This document shows positions 45,345 to 54,088 of a stretch of 64,000 nt of DNA, in pieces. Origin of the DNA: Micrococcaceae bacterium Sec5.1 (GTDB lineage Bacteria; Actinomycetota; Actinomycetes; Actinomycetales; Micrococcaceae); assembly GCA_039636795.1 (NCBI GenBank), contig CP143430.1, positions 4,526,001 through 4,590,000 on the forward strand. The letters are read 5' to 3'. The position numbers and the translations under genes were made by a program. The notes under the pieces are model-generated. The model was not told where the DNA came from. It saw only the letters and a program-made list of their open reading frames with translations, and ran no database searches. Every line of letters begins with the position of its first letter. Position 1 is the first letter of the stretch.

Positions 45345-46364
45345 TCACTTGCAACCGCACGACTGGCGCACGATCAACTCCGTGGGCAGGATCCTGTGCT
45401 GCAGTGCTTCGCCCCGACCCTCCCCCACCAGTGCCCGAACAGCAGCTTCAGCCATCGCCTCCACCGGTTGCGCCACGGTGGTCAACGCCGGCCAACTGTA
45501 TTCGGAATCGAGGGAACCGTCGAAGGACACCAGGGCCATGTCGTCGGGAACGTTCAGGCCCGCCTCGTGGAGGGCGCGGAGAATTCCGATCGCCTGCATG
45601 TCGTTGCTGGCGAAGATTGCCGTAGGTCGGTTGGCCATGGCGAGGAAACGCTTGCCTACCTCGTAACCTCCCGGCCTGCTGAACTCCCCATGAAGCATGG
45701 GGCCATCCGGCAGTCCTGCCTCGCGCAAAGTTCTAAGCCAGCCCACTTCACGTCCGTCGAGCTGGTTGCCTGTGTTGGTTCCGATGGCCAGGCCAATGTT
45801 TGTGTGGCCGTGACCTATGAGGTGCTCGACGGCGGCCCGGGCGCCTGCTTCGAGGTCCACACCTACACTGGTGAACCCTGGCGGCGAGCCAGCATTGTTC
45901 AGCAGCACCGACGGGATTTCCGACGCTTCCAGGTCGGTCAGATCGGGATCGAACACGCAGCTCGCCAGGAACACTCCGTCCACTTGCCGTGCGGCCAGGT
46001 TGCGGATGTTTTGCCGCTCTTTGGCAAGGCTGCCGCCGGAGTTGGTGAGGACCATGCCGTAGCCAAGTTCTGCCGCAGCATCTTCAACGGCATGGGCGAG
46101 CTGCGAGAAAAAGGGGTTGGTATTGTCCGGAACAATCACGCCGACAGTTTCGCTTGACCCGAGCTTCAGAGCCCGGGCCGCAGCGTTGGGACGGTAGCCG
46201 AGGATGCGGATGGCATCGCGCACTTTGGCTTCCGTCGCCGGGGCCACGTTCTTGGGCCCTCCGTTCACAACGTAACTTACGACGGCGGTACTCACCCCGG
46301 CGTACCGGGCCACGTCCTTGCGTGTAACCGGTCCGCGCGGGGTTTGTACTGCCGAAGTTGTCAT
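45345..46364 (-). CDS. LacI-family regulator of the alpha-galactoside module
   Basis: 339 residues. The helix-turn-helix is VTRKDVARYAGVSTAVVSYV near 13-32, with the ALKLGSSETVGVIVPDNTNP hinge-to-sensor transition. The sensor ends in SFDGSLDSEYSWPALTTVAQ. It is transcribed just after the Gfo/Idh gene (14 bases between) and is divergent from the ABC transporter operon. The palindrome ATCTACTCGTGTAGAT at 47720 is its likely operator. The inducer is presumably an alpha-galactoside or a derivative. It ends six bases before the repeat array R1. Confidence 0.9.
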   Translation of the reverse strand: MTTSAVQTPRGPVTRKDVARYAGVSTAVVSYVVNGGPKNVAPATEAKVRDAIRILGYRPNAAARALKLGSSETVGVIVPDNTNPFFSQLAHAVEDAAAELGYGMVLTNSGGSLAKERQNIRNLAARQVDGVFLASCVFDPDLTDLEASEIPSVLLNNAGSPPGFTSVGVDLEAGARAAVEHLIGHGHTNIGLAIGTNTGNQLDGREVGWLRTLREAGLPDGPMLHGEFSRPGGYEVGKRFLAMANRPTAIFASNDMQAIGILRALHEAGLNVPDDMALVSFDGSLDSEYSWPALTTVAQPVEAMAEAAVRALVGEGRGEALQHRILPTELIVRQSCGCK

Positions 46365-46378
46365 GACCTAAATGCTAG

Positions 46379-47578
46379 CTACAAGGAGGGAGCGTCGCCG
46401 AAGTCCCGGATGGGAAGGCGTTCGCCGCCGCGGAGGGCAGATTCGTGGGCTACGATTCCGGGCAAGGTGAAACGGGCCGCGACCCAGGCATTGACGGGCG
46501 GCAGCGTCCGGTTGTTGACCGCAGTGACAAAGTCATCCACAAGGAATTGGTGGCTGCCTTCGTGTCCGTTGGGCGCTCCCAGGAATTCCTCGGGCAGCCG
46601 TGATTGATCGTGGACCGGCGCCAGCCCGGAAATGAAGGCATCCCGGAGCTCCGGGGCCACGTCAGCCAACGATGGATCATCGGCTGACATCGTGGGCTTC
46701 GTCTCGACTTGTTCCGAGACGTCTTCCACCTTCGTTTTGTCCTGCCACACGGTGGTGGTTGCCAGCTGCTCGAAACTGGCTTCGGTGCCAAAGAAGCGGA
46801 AGCGGGATTCGCGTAGATGTGAGGGATAGCCGACCCGGCGCATCTCATTGGTGCGCATCGCACCGCCGTCGTTCATTTCGAACAAGGCCGTGGCATTCGA
46901 GAAATCGTTGGCGAACATACTGACGTCTTTATCAAAGACGCCATCTCCGCGATCGTCCTTGACCCCAATGCAACTGACGCTGACAGCGTGTGCCGGTACT
47001 GCGCCGAGGACCCCGCCGATAGCGTGCGTGGGATACAGCATGGGCGGATAGCTTGCGGTTTCCTTCCACCGTTCGCCACCGCTGTATTGGTAGGCCTCGT
47101 AGAAACCCAGGTCCATGTCGTGGACGTAATCGCCTTCCGTGTAGAAGATCCGGCCAAACTTCCCGGCCGCGTGCTGTTGCCTGGCGAAGACTGTCGCGGG
47201 GTTGTAGTAGCTGGTCTCCCCCATGGCGTAAACGAGCTTGGTTTCGCGGACTGCCTGGATGATGCGCTCGATTTCCGCTTCGGAGATCGCCATCGGGACG
47301 GCTGAGTAGACGTGCTTGCCAGCGCGCAACGCCCGCTCGACGAGGGGTCCGTGAGTCCACCGCTGCGTGAAGATGGCGACAGCATCGACGTCGGACTCCA
47401 GGAGTTCCTCAAAACTTCCCAACACTCCATCAAGGCCCCAGCGTTCCTGGGCCGCTGCGGCGCGCTCGGGTAGTTCATCCACCACGTAAACGGCTTTGAC
47501 GCCGGGGTGGAGCTTGAAGAGGTGCGCGAACTGGCTGCCGAACTGCCCGACACCTAGAACACCGATCGAAAACGTCAT
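46379..47578 (-). CDS. Gfo/Idh/MocA family oxidoreductase of the alpha-galactoside module
   Basis: 399 residues from the ATG at 47578 (AGGGAAGG upstream); the longer frame to 47650 runs into the operator region. The Rossmann motif is IGVLGVGQFGSQ (5-16). The usual EKP motif is replaced by VPMA in HVYSAVPMA, so the family lysine is missing. This suggests an altered reaction or loss of dehydrogenase activity. MGETSYYNPATVF and HDMDLGFYEAYQY follow. Its place with a binding protein and a GH36 enzyme suggests it acts on the imported sugar. Confidence 0.78.
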   Translation of the reverse strand: MTFSIGVLGVGQFGSQFAHLFKLHPGVKAVYVVDELPERAAAAQERWGLDGVLGSFEELLESDVDAVAIFTQRWTHGPLVERALRAGKHVYSAVPMAISEAEIERIIQAVRETKLVYAMGETSYYNPATVFARQQHAAGKFGRIFYTEGDYVHDMDLGFYEAYQYSGGERWKETASYPPMLYPTHAIGGVLGAVPAHAVSVSCIGVKDDRGDGVFDKDVSMFANDFSNATALFEMNDGGAMRTNEMRRVGYPSHLRESRFRFFGTEASFEQLATTTVWQDKTKVEDVSEQVETKPTMSADDPSLADVAPELRDAFISGLAPVHDQSRLPEEFLGAPNGHEGSHQFLVDDFVTAVNNRTLPPVNAWVAARFTLPGIVAHESALRGGERLPIRDFGDAPSL

Positions 47579-47654
47579 CGTTTGCCTTCCCTGAAGCTGA
47601 CTTGGCAGCAGTTGTAGTGGCCCCTCACTGGGCTCGTTTGAGTCTTTCACTGCG

Positions 47655-47670
47655 ATCTACACGAGTCAAC
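47655..47670. promoter_or_regulatory. Second, weaker LacI-type operator half
   Basis: ATCTACACGAGTCAAC shares the TCTAC(A/T)CG half with the operator at 47720, with a decayed right half. It lies 77-92 bases upstream of the Gfo/Idh start. Its centre is 65 bases from the main operator, a distance that would allow looping. Confidence 0.5.
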
Positions 47671-47706
47671 AAATTGGACATAAACGAACAAATATTCCCA
47701 AAAAGC

Positions 47707-47736
47707 TTGCATCGTTCTGATCTACTCGTGTAGATT
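47707..47736 (+). promoter_or_regulatory. Candidate promoter of the alpha-galactoside transport operon
   Basis: TTGCAT (47707-47712) and TAGATT (47731-47736) are 18 bases apart and lie 45-74 bases upstream of the first permease gene. The LacI-type palindrome overlaps the spacer and the -10 box, so a bound repressor would block RNA polymerase. The box matches are moderate. Confidence 0.4.
47720..47735. promoter_or_regulatory. LacI-family operator of the alpha-galactoside module
   Basis: ATCTACTCGTGTAGAT is a 16-base palindrome with one mismatched pair and a central CG, the layout of LacI-family operators. It lies between the divergent Gfo/Idh-LacI and transporter operons. Confidence 0.75.
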
Positions 47737-47780
47737 CTATCCCAGTTGTTACCCACATCACAGTCAGGAAAGGGTCGACG

Positions 47781-48755
47781 ATGACCACGCTAACCAAGCA
47801 ACCGGGCAACGCCTCACGGCGGTCAGCCAGGAATCTCCTGGGCCGGCAACCCCGCAAGCTGCAACCTGCCAAACGCAGCATGACAAGCCGCCTGGGTGAT
47901 CTGAAGATCGCACTCTTCTTCATCTTCCCCGCCGTTATCGGCTTCGTGGCGTTCTTTCTGATCCCCACAATCCGCGGCATCTACCTCAGCTTCACTGAGT
48001 ACAGCATCCTCGGCGAACCCACCTGGATTGGGCTGGGGAACTACACGGCAATCTTCGGCGATGAACTGTTCTGGAACGCCATGGGAGTGACAATCCAGTA
48101 CGTTGTCCTGAACATCGGCTTCCAGACGATGATCGCGCTGGGACTCGCACTCCTGATGCATCGGGTGGCCAAATCCACGTTCATCCGGGGCGCACTCCTG
48201 CTGCCCTTCCTGGTGGCCAACGTCATCGTCGCCCTGCTGTGGTTCTGGATGCTGGACTACCAGCTGGGCATCGTCAACGAGGTCATGAGCTGGGTGGGCC
48301 TCCCCCGCGTCGCCTTCTTCGGCAGTGAGCAATGGGCGATTCCCACCATCGCTTTCGTGAACGTGTGGCGCCACATGGGCTACACGGCCCTGCTGATCTT
48401 CGCCGGCCTCCAGTCCATCCCCAACCACCTCTATGAGGTAGCAAACCTCGACGGCGCGTCCCCGGCCCGGACGTTCTGGAGCGTCACCATGCCGCTGCTC
48501 CGCCCCGTGTTGGTACTCGTGCTTGTGGTCACCGTGATCGGTTCCTTCCAGGTCTTTGACACTGTTGCGGTCACAACCAACGGTGGACCCGTCAACGCCT
48601 CGCGCGTGATCCAGATGTACATCTACCAAAAAGCTTTCGGCGAATCCGATTTCGGCTACGCCTCCGCATTGTCCGTGATCCTGTTCGTCATTCTCGCCCT
48701 GGTGGCCTTCGTGCAAATGAAGTTCCTCAAGGGCAACGAATCGGACCTGGACTAA
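47781..48755 (+). CDS. Sugar ABC transporter permease (MalF type)
   Basis: 324 residues. Six membrane helices, the first at IALFFIFPAVIGFVAFFL. The EAA loop that contacts the ATPase is EVANLDGASPARTFWSVTMP. The ATG at 47781 is preceded by AGGAAAGGG. It pairs with the MalG-type permease that follows 27 bases later and with the binding lipoprotein; no ATPase gene is in the operon, so the shared MsiK-type ATPase encoded elsewhere is presumably used, as is usual in actinobacteria. Confidence 0.9.
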   Translation: MTTLTKQPGNASRRSARNLLGRQPRKLQPAKRSMTSRLGDLKIALFFIFPAVIGFVAFFLIPTIRGIYLSFTEYSILGEPTWIGLGNYTAIFGDELFWNAMGVTIQYVVLNIGFQTMIALGLALLMHRVAKSTFIRGALLLPFLVANVIVALLWFWMLDYQLGIVNEVMSWVGLPRVAFFGSEQWAIPTIAFVNVWRHMGYTALLIFAGLQSIPNHLYEVANLDGASPARTFWSVTMPLLRPVLVLVLVVTVIGSFQVFDTVAVTTNGGPVNASRVIQMYIYQKAFGESDFGYASALSVILFVILALVAFVQMKFLKGNESDLD

Positions 48756-48782
48756 GCCGGATTTGGAATAAGGAGAGCCGCC

Positions 48783-49730
48783 ATGACTACTTCAACCGCA
48801 CCTCGTAAGAATGTCTCCAGCCAGAACCCACCACGCACCACTTCGTCCCCAAAAAAGCCCATTAATTGGCGCCGGGTTGGCGCCTGGGTGCTGGTCGGCG
48901 TCGCCGTCGCCGTAACTATTGCCCCGTTCCTTTGGATGCTGCGGACGGCGCTGTCCAGCAACAGCGCGTTGGCTTCCAACGCCGGAAACCTCCTGCCGGC
49001 CGACTTCAGCTGGGGCGCCTTCAAGCGCGTCCTCGGGCTGCAAACCACCGAAGAGGCGATCGCCGATGGCGGCTCCGGTGCCGCCATCAACTTCTGGCTG
49101 TACCTGCAAAACTCCATCATTTTCGCTACCGTCACGACAGCCGGCCAGGTGTTCTTCAGCGCCATGGCCGCCTACGCCTTCGCCCGATTGCGCTGGCCTG
49201 GCAGGAACAAAGTGTTCGCCGTGTTCCTGACCACCATGATGGTTCCGCCGATCTTCACGGCGCTGCCCAACTTCCTCATGATCAAGAACCTCGGGCTGCT
49301 CAACACCATGGCCGGGATGTCCCTGCCGTTCCTGTTCATGACCCCGTTCGCCATCTTCTTCCTGCGCCAGTTCTTCCTCAGCATGTCCCGCGAGGTTGAG
49401 GAAGCGGCAATGCTCGACGGCGCCAAGCACCTGCGCATCTTCTTCCAGATTGTGCTTCCCAACGCCGCCGCCCCCATCGCCACCCTGGCGCTGCTGACCT
49501 TCATCGGGCAGTGGAACGAATACTTCTGGCCGCTGCTGGTGGGCCAGGACGAGAGCGTCCGGGTGCTCACCGTAGGCCTCAGCGTCTTCAAATCGCAGTC
49601 CCCGCAAGGTGCCCTCGACTGGTCCGGGCTCATGGCCGGAACTCTGGTCGCCGCGCTGCCCATCTTCCTTCTCTTCATCGCCTTCGGCAAGAAGGTCGTC
49701 AACTCCATCGGATTCTCCGGAATCAAGTAA
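48783..49730 (+). CDS. Sugar ABC transporter permease (MalG type)
   Basis: 315 residues, starting 27 bases after the first permease. A hydrophilic N-terminus of about 35 residues is followed by six helices. The EAA loop is EVEEAAMLDGAKHLRIFFQI followed by VLPNAAAPI. The ending VVNSIGFSGIK, with the Gly-rich tail, is typical of MalG-like subunits. Ribosome site GGAGAG precedes the start. It forms the channel with the MalF-type subunit. Confidence 0.9.
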   Translation: MTTSTAPRKNVSSQNPPRTTSSPKKPINWRRVGAWVLVGVAVAVTIAPFLWMLRTALSSNSALASNAGNLLPADFSWGAFKRVLGLQTTEEAIADGGSGAAINFWLYLQNSIIFATVTTAGQVFFSAMAAYAFARLRWPGRNKVFAVFLTTMMVPPIFTALPNFLMIKNLGLLNTMAGMSLPFLFMTPFAIFFLRQFFLSMSREVEEAAMLDGAKHLRIFFQIVLPNAAAPIATLALLTFIGQWNEYFWPLLVGQDESVRVLTVGLSVFKSQSPQGALDWSGLMAGTLVAALPIFLLFIAFGKKVVNSIGFSGIK

Positions 49731-49757
49731 CCCGCACTCCCCAACGAAAGGTTCGTC

Positions 49758-51098
49758 ATGAAGAAAACCCTCGGCGTCGCCGCTGCTGCCGCCGCCATCG
49801 CCCTGACAATGTCCGCCTGTGGTGGCTCCGCCCCTGCTTCCTCCGAGGCCAAGGGAGAAATCAACTACTGGCTCTGGGACGCCAACCAGCTCCCCGCGTA
49901 CCAACAGTGCGCCAATGATTTCACCAAGGCCAACCCGGATATCAAGGTCAAGATCACCCAGCGCGGCTGGGACGACTACTGGACCACATTGACCAACGGT
50001 TTCGTCGCAGGAACAGCGCCGGACGTTTTCACGGACCACCTGTCCAAGTACCCTGAGTACGCCGCGAAGAAGCAGCTTCTGCCCCTCGATGACGCTGTGG
50101 CAAAAGACGGAATCAAGCTTGATGCCTACACCAAGGGCCTCCCGGAGCTCTGGGTGGGCCAGGACGGCAAGCGCTATGGCCTGCCGAAGGACTGGGACAC
50201 CGTAGGCCTGTTCTACAACAAGGCAATGACTGACGTGGCAGGGATCACCGCGGAGCAGATGGCCAACCTTGATTGGAACCCCAAGGACGGCGGCAGCTAC
50301 GAAAAGACGATCGCGCACTTGACCGTGGACAAGAACGGCAAGCGCGGAGATGAAGCCGGTTTCGACAAGAACAACGTAGCCACCTACGGATTGGGCTTGA
50401 CCGGCAGCGGCTCGGGCCAAGGCCAGACGGAGTGGAGCTTCCTCACGGCAACCACCGGCTGGACCGCCACCGACAAGAACCCGTGGGGCAGCAAGTTCAA
50501 CTACGACGACCCCCGCTTCCAGGAAACCATCGCCTGGTGGGCCGGCCTGGTGGACAAGGGCTACATGCCCAAGCTTGAGACCACTGTTGGAGCCAGCATG
50601 CCGGACAGCTTCGGTGCTGGAAAGGCTGCGATCAACAGCAACGGAGACTGGTTGATCGGCCAGTACAAGACCTACAAGGGCATCGAGACCGCCGTTGCGC
50701 CGACGCCCAAGGGCCCCAACGGTCAGCGTGCCAGCATGTTCAATGGCTTGGCGGACTCCATTTGGGCCGGCACCAAAAACCCTGCCGCCAGCGTGAAGTG
50801 GGTGGAGTACCTCGGCTCGGCTGCTTGCCAGGACGTCGTAGCCAGCAAGGCCGTGGTCTTCCCGGCCATCACCAGCTCTTCCGAGATTGCCGCCAAGGCG
50901 TTCGCCGACAAGGGCACTGACGTTTCCGCCTTCACCACACACGTGAAGGAAGGCACCACGTTCCTGTTCCCGATCGCGGACAAGGCCGCAAAGGTGGACG
51001 GCATCATGAAGCCGGCCATGGATGCCGTGCTCTCCGGCAAGAAGCCTGCGTCGTCATTGACTGAAGCCAACAACCAGGTCAACGCCCTCTTCAAGTAA
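49758..51098 (+). CDS. Sugar ABC transporter substrate-binding lipoprotein
   Basis: 446 residues of the family 1 extracellular binding proteins. The signal peptide ends in the lipobox LTMSAC, so the protein is anchored at Cys23. Family traits include INYWLWDANQLPAYQ and VKITQRGWDDYWTTLTNGFV near the N-terminus and FGAGKAAINSNGDW in the middle. It captures the sugar outside the cell and delivers it to the two permeases. The alpha-galactosidase gene downstream suggests raffinose, melibiose or similar. A terminator-like hairpin follows, which would make this gene more highly expressed than the hydrolase. Confidence 0.9.
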   Translation: MKKTLGVAAAAAAIALTMSACGGSAPASSEAKGEINYWLWDANQLPAYQQCANDFTKANPDIKVKITQRGWDDYWTTLTNGFVAGTAPDVFTDHLSKYPEYAAKKQLLPLDDAVAKDGIKLDAYTKGLPELWVGQDGKRYGLPKDWDTVGLFYNKAMTDVAGITAEQMANLDWNPKDGGSYEKTIAHLTVDKNGKRGDEAGFDKNNVATYGLGLTGSGSGQGQTEWSFLTATTGWTATDKNPWGSKFNYDDPRFQETIAWWAGLVDKGYMPKLETTVGASMPDSFGAGKAAINSNGDWLIGQYKTYKGIETAVAPTPKGPNGQRASMFNGLADSIWAGTKNPAASVKWVEYLGSAACQDVVASKAVVFPAITSSSEIAAKAFADKGTDVSAFTTHVKEGTTFLFPIADKAAKVDGIMKPAMDAVLSGKKPASSLTEANNQVNALFK

Positions 51099-51107
51099 AA
51101 CTTCCCG

Positions 51108-51175
51108 TTGTGAGGCCTGCTCTGCGCGCCTTCGTGCCCATTTGCACCGCAGAGTGGGCCTCACACAATCTTTTT
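51108..51175 (+). terminator. Intrinsic terminator or attenuator before the alpha-galactosidase gene
   Basis: Arms 51108-51126 and 51148-51167 pair over about 18 bases with one bulge (TTGTGAGGCC against GGCCTCACACAA). The run TCTTTTT follows. It lies ten bases after the binding-protein stop and 18 bases before the alpha-galactosidase start, so only read-through transcripts would reach the hydrolase gene unless it has its own promoter. Confidence 0.8.
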
Positions 51176-51192
51176 GAAAGCGACTCACACCC

Positions 51193-53391
51193 ATGCACCC
51201 GCTCCATCTCCGTTCCGCCGGTACCAGCCTGGTGATAAGTACTCACCGAGGAGAGGCCGAAATCTCCCACTGGGGAGCAGACCTGGGCGACGCCCTTCCG
51301 GACCTTTCCATCCTCAATGAGCCCATCCCGCCTTCCTCGATCGATGCCAACGTACCGGCCGGGCTCCTCCCCCAGGCCTCCTCATCGTGGCAGGGCCGAA
51401 CAGGGTTGCGGGGACACCGGTTTACCGATGGCGTCCCCGGCTACGACTTCTCTGTACGCCTGCGGGTGGTGAACGCGACGGCGGACGGGTCGTCAGCGTC
51501 GATCGTTCAGTCAGATCCCGACGCCGGGATCACCGTCACGAGCAACCTCACCTTGCACCCAGGTGGTCTTTTGGAACTGCGGCACACAGTCACCAACGAC
51601 GGCACGTCGCCTTTCCAAGTAGACGAATTGGCGACGATGCTCCCGGTGGCGCCGGACGCCGTCGAGCTTTTGGACCTCACTGGCCGTTGGTGCCGCGAAC
51701 GGCACCCGCAACGCAGGGCCATCCAGCAAGGAACCTGGGTCCGCACTGGCCGGCACGGCCGTACAGGACACGATTCCTCACTGCTGCTTGCGGCCGGAAC
51801 CGCCGGCTTCGGCAACCGACACGGCAAAGTCTGGGCCACACACTTGGCGTGGAGCGGAAACCACGAGCAATTTGCTGACAACGTGGCCGATGGCCGCACA
51901 ATGATCGGCGGTTCCGAACTCCTGGGCCCCTCCGAAGTCGTGCTGCAATCCGGCGAAAGCTACACCACACCAGCATTGTTTGCCGCCTACTCCGATCGGG
52001 GCTTGGACGGAATCAGCGAAGCCTTCTACAGCTGGTTCCGGTCCCGCCCGCACCACGTGGATGTCGCTGGGAAGCCAAGGCCAGTAGTCCTCAACACCTG
52101 GGAAGCGGTGTACTTCGATCACAACCTGGAGACCTTGATCGAGCTGGCCGAGTCCGCCGCGGACCTGGGCGTTGAGCGGTTTGTGCTCGACGACGGGTGG
52201 TTCCGCGGACGCCGGGACGACCACGCAGGCCTCGGTGACTGGTACGTCGATGAAACCATCTGGCCTTCAGGCCTGACGCCCCTGATTGATGCAGTGACTT
52301 CCCGCGGGATGGAGTTTGGCCTCTGGGTTGAACCGGAGATGGTGAACCTTGATTCGGACATCGCCCGCGCCCACCCGGAGTGGATCGTTGGACCATCTGC
52401 CCTGTCCTTCAAAGACGGAGGCCGGCTACCGCTCGAATGGCGGCACCAGCACATCATTGACCTCGTGAACCCCGAGGCGTGGCAGTACATTTTTGATCGA
52501 ATTGACGCCCTGCTGCGGGAAAACAACATCAGCTACCTCAAGTGGGACCAAAACCGGGACCTCCTGGAGCACGGCCATGCCGGCCGTTCGTCCGTGCATG
52601 GACAAACCCTTGCCGCTTACCGGCTCTTCGATGCCCTCCGCGCAGAGCACCCGGGTGTCGAGATCGAGAGCTGCTCCTCCGGCGGCGCCCGAGTGGACCT
52701 CGGGATCCTGGAACGCACCGACCGGATCTGGGCCTCGGACTGCAACGACGCCCTGGAGCGGCAAACCATCCAGCGCTGGACCGGAATGGTGGTCCCGCCA
52801 GAGCTGGTGGGCGGACACATTGGGCCCACGACGTCCCACACCACCGCGCGGACGCATGACTTGTCGTTCCGTGCCATCACCGCACTGTTTGGGCACTTCG
52901 GCATGGAGTGGGACATCCGCGAAGTCCAGGGGCCTGAGCGCGAGGAACTCAAGCGCTTCATCACCCTGTACAAGGAGCACCGCGGGTTGATCCACACCGG
53001 ACGGATGGTGCGCGCAGATGTGCCCGACGAGTCCATGATGCTGCACGGGGTTGTCGCTGACTCTGTTGTTGACGATGCCACGCACGACGGCGGCATTGCA
53101 GTGGGTGCCACCGCAGCCCTGTTCGCCGTGGTCAAGACGCGGACCGGCTTCGCCGAACAGCCCGGGCGTGTAGCCATTCCTGGGCTGGAAGGCTCCCGTT
53201 CCTATCGTGTGGAAGCGATCTTCCCCACACCGGCAGATGCTGATTACGGGCACACGTTCATCGAGGCTCAGCCGGTCGCCTGGTTGGCCGACGGTGCGGT
53301 GGCAACGGGACGCTTCCTGGGCGAGGCGGGCCTTCCCATGCCCGTGCTGAACCCCGAGCACGCGCTCTTGCTGCGGTTCACTGCCCTGTAG
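51193..53391 (+). CDS. Alpha-galactosidase, glycoside hydrolase family 36
   Basis: 732 residues, the full length of the GH36 group I class. It releases alpha-galactose from raffinose-type sugars or melibiose. The catalytic nucleophile is Asp452 in YLKWDQNRD, and the acid/base is Asp516 in IWASDCNDALERQ. The substrate loop has CSSGGARVDLGIL. An N-terminal beta-sandwich (about 1-290) and a C-terminal beta-domain flank the barrel. No signal peptide is present, so it acts on imported sugar in the cytosol, in keeping with the transporter upstream. The stop is followed after two bases by the repeat array R2. Confidence 0.92.
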   Translation: MHPLHLRSAGTSLVISTHRGEAEISHWGADLGDALPDLSILNEPIPPSSIDANVPAGLLPQASSSWQGRTGLRGHRFTDGVPGYDFSVRLRVVNATADGSSASIVQSDPDAGITVTSNLTLHPGGLLELRHTVTNDGTSPFQVDELATMLPVAPDAVELLDLTGRWCRERHPQRRAIQQGTWVRTGRHGRTGHDSSLLLAAGTAGFGNRHGKVWATHLAWSGNHEQFADNVADGRTMIGGSELLGPSEVVLQSGESYTTPALFAAYSDRGLDGISEAFYSWFRSRPHHVDVAGKPRPVVLNTWEAVYFDHNLETLIELAESAADLGVERFVLDDGWFRGRRDDHAGLGDWYVDETIWPSGLTPLIDAVTSRGMEFGLWVEPEMVNLDSDIARAHPEWIVGPSALSFKDGGRLPLEWRHQHIIDLVNPEAWQYIFDRIDALLRENNISYLKWDQNRDLLEHGHAGRSSVHGQTLAAYRLFDALRAEHPGVEIESCSSGGARVDLGILERTDRIWASDCNDALERQTIQRWTGMVVPPELVGGHIGPTTSHTTARTHDLSFRAITALFGHFGMEWDIREVQGPEREELKRFITLYKEHRGLIHTGRMVRADVPDESMMLHGVVADSVVDDATHDGGIAVGATAALFAVVKTRTGFAEQPGRVAIPGLEGSRSYRVEAIFPTPADADYGHTFIEAQPVAWLADGAVATGRFLGEAGLPMPVLNPEHALLLRFTAL

Positions 53392-53393
53392 CC

Positions 53394-53566
53394 CTCTCTC
53401 ACATCCACAGGGCTTCCCGGGATCCCTCTCTCACGTCCTGAGGGCTTCCCGGGGATCCTCTCTCACGTCCTGACGGCTTCCCGGGAACCCTCTCTCACGT
53501 CCTGACAGCTCCCCGGGAACCCTCTCTCACGTCCCGACGGCTTCCCGGGAACCCTCTCTCACGTCC
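53394..53566. repeat. 32-base-period tandem array R2 (six copies)
   Basis: The motif CTCTCTCAC(G/A)TCC starts at 53394, 53426, 53458, 53490, 53522 and 53554, exactly 32 bases apart each time. The remainder of each unit contains the palindrome TTCCCGGGAA in most copies. The reverse complement begins GGACGTGAGAGAGG, the same core as array R3. The array fills the gap between the convergent alpha-galactosidase and aroQ genes. Confidence 0.93.
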
Positions 53567-53572
53567 GCCGGA

Positions 53573-54037
53573 CTACACGGTTTCAGCCAGGTAGTCGATG
53601 GCCAGCTTGTACCCAAGCACGCCCGCGCCGACGATGATGGCGTTGCACACGCCAGACAGGTAGGAGTGGTGCCGGAACTCTTCGCGCTGATGAACGTTGG
53701 TGATGTGCACTTCAACGGCGGGCAGCTGAACAGCGGCCAGGGCGTCACGAAGCGCCACTGACGTGTGTGTGAAGGCCCCGGCATTGATGACGATGCCCGC
53801 CGCGGTTCCGCGCGCTGCGTGGATAGCGTCGAGGAGATCCCCTTCGTGGTTGGACTGAACGCAGTCCACCGTGAAGCCATGGGCAGCCGCGGCTGACATG
53901 GCCAACTGCTCGACGTCCGCGAGCGTGGAAGTGCCGTACTTCTCGGGCTCCCTGGTGCCCAAAAGGTTAAGGTTCGGTCCGTTGATCACAAGAATGGTGC
54001 CGCGACCAGCTTCGGTGGCGGGGGTGGCTTCAGTCAT
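53573..54037 (-). CDS. aroQ: 3-dehydroquinate dehydratase, type II
   Basis: 154 residues from the ATG at 54037. It makes 3-dehydroshikimate from 3-dehydroquinate, in the shikimate pathway or in quinate use. Type II motifs are complete: [17 protein letters not shown] with the catalytic Tyr, [30 protein letters not shown], and [19 protein letters not shown] with the catalytic His. No other aro gene is adjacent. GGGAG lies immediately before the start. It ends seven bases from array R2. Confidence 0.95.
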   Translation of the reverse strand: MTEATPATEAGRGTILVINGPNLNLLGTREPEKYGTSTLADVEQLAMSAAAAHGFTVDCVQSNHEGDLLDAIHAARGTAAGIVINAGAFTHTSVALRDALAAVQLPAVEVHITNVHQREEFRHHSYLSGVCNAIIVGAGVLGYKLAIDYLAETV

Positions 54038-54088
54038 GGCTCCCAATCTATTAGGCGGCGGGAGAATGTCCGGGAATTGCCGTCAAAG

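Noticed and set aside
48792..50942. A 716-codon frame on the minus strand opposite the transporter genes
   Set aside because: It is the shadow of the permease and binding-protein genes in high-GC DNA. Those genes have motifs, ribosome sites and operon context; the antisense frame has none.
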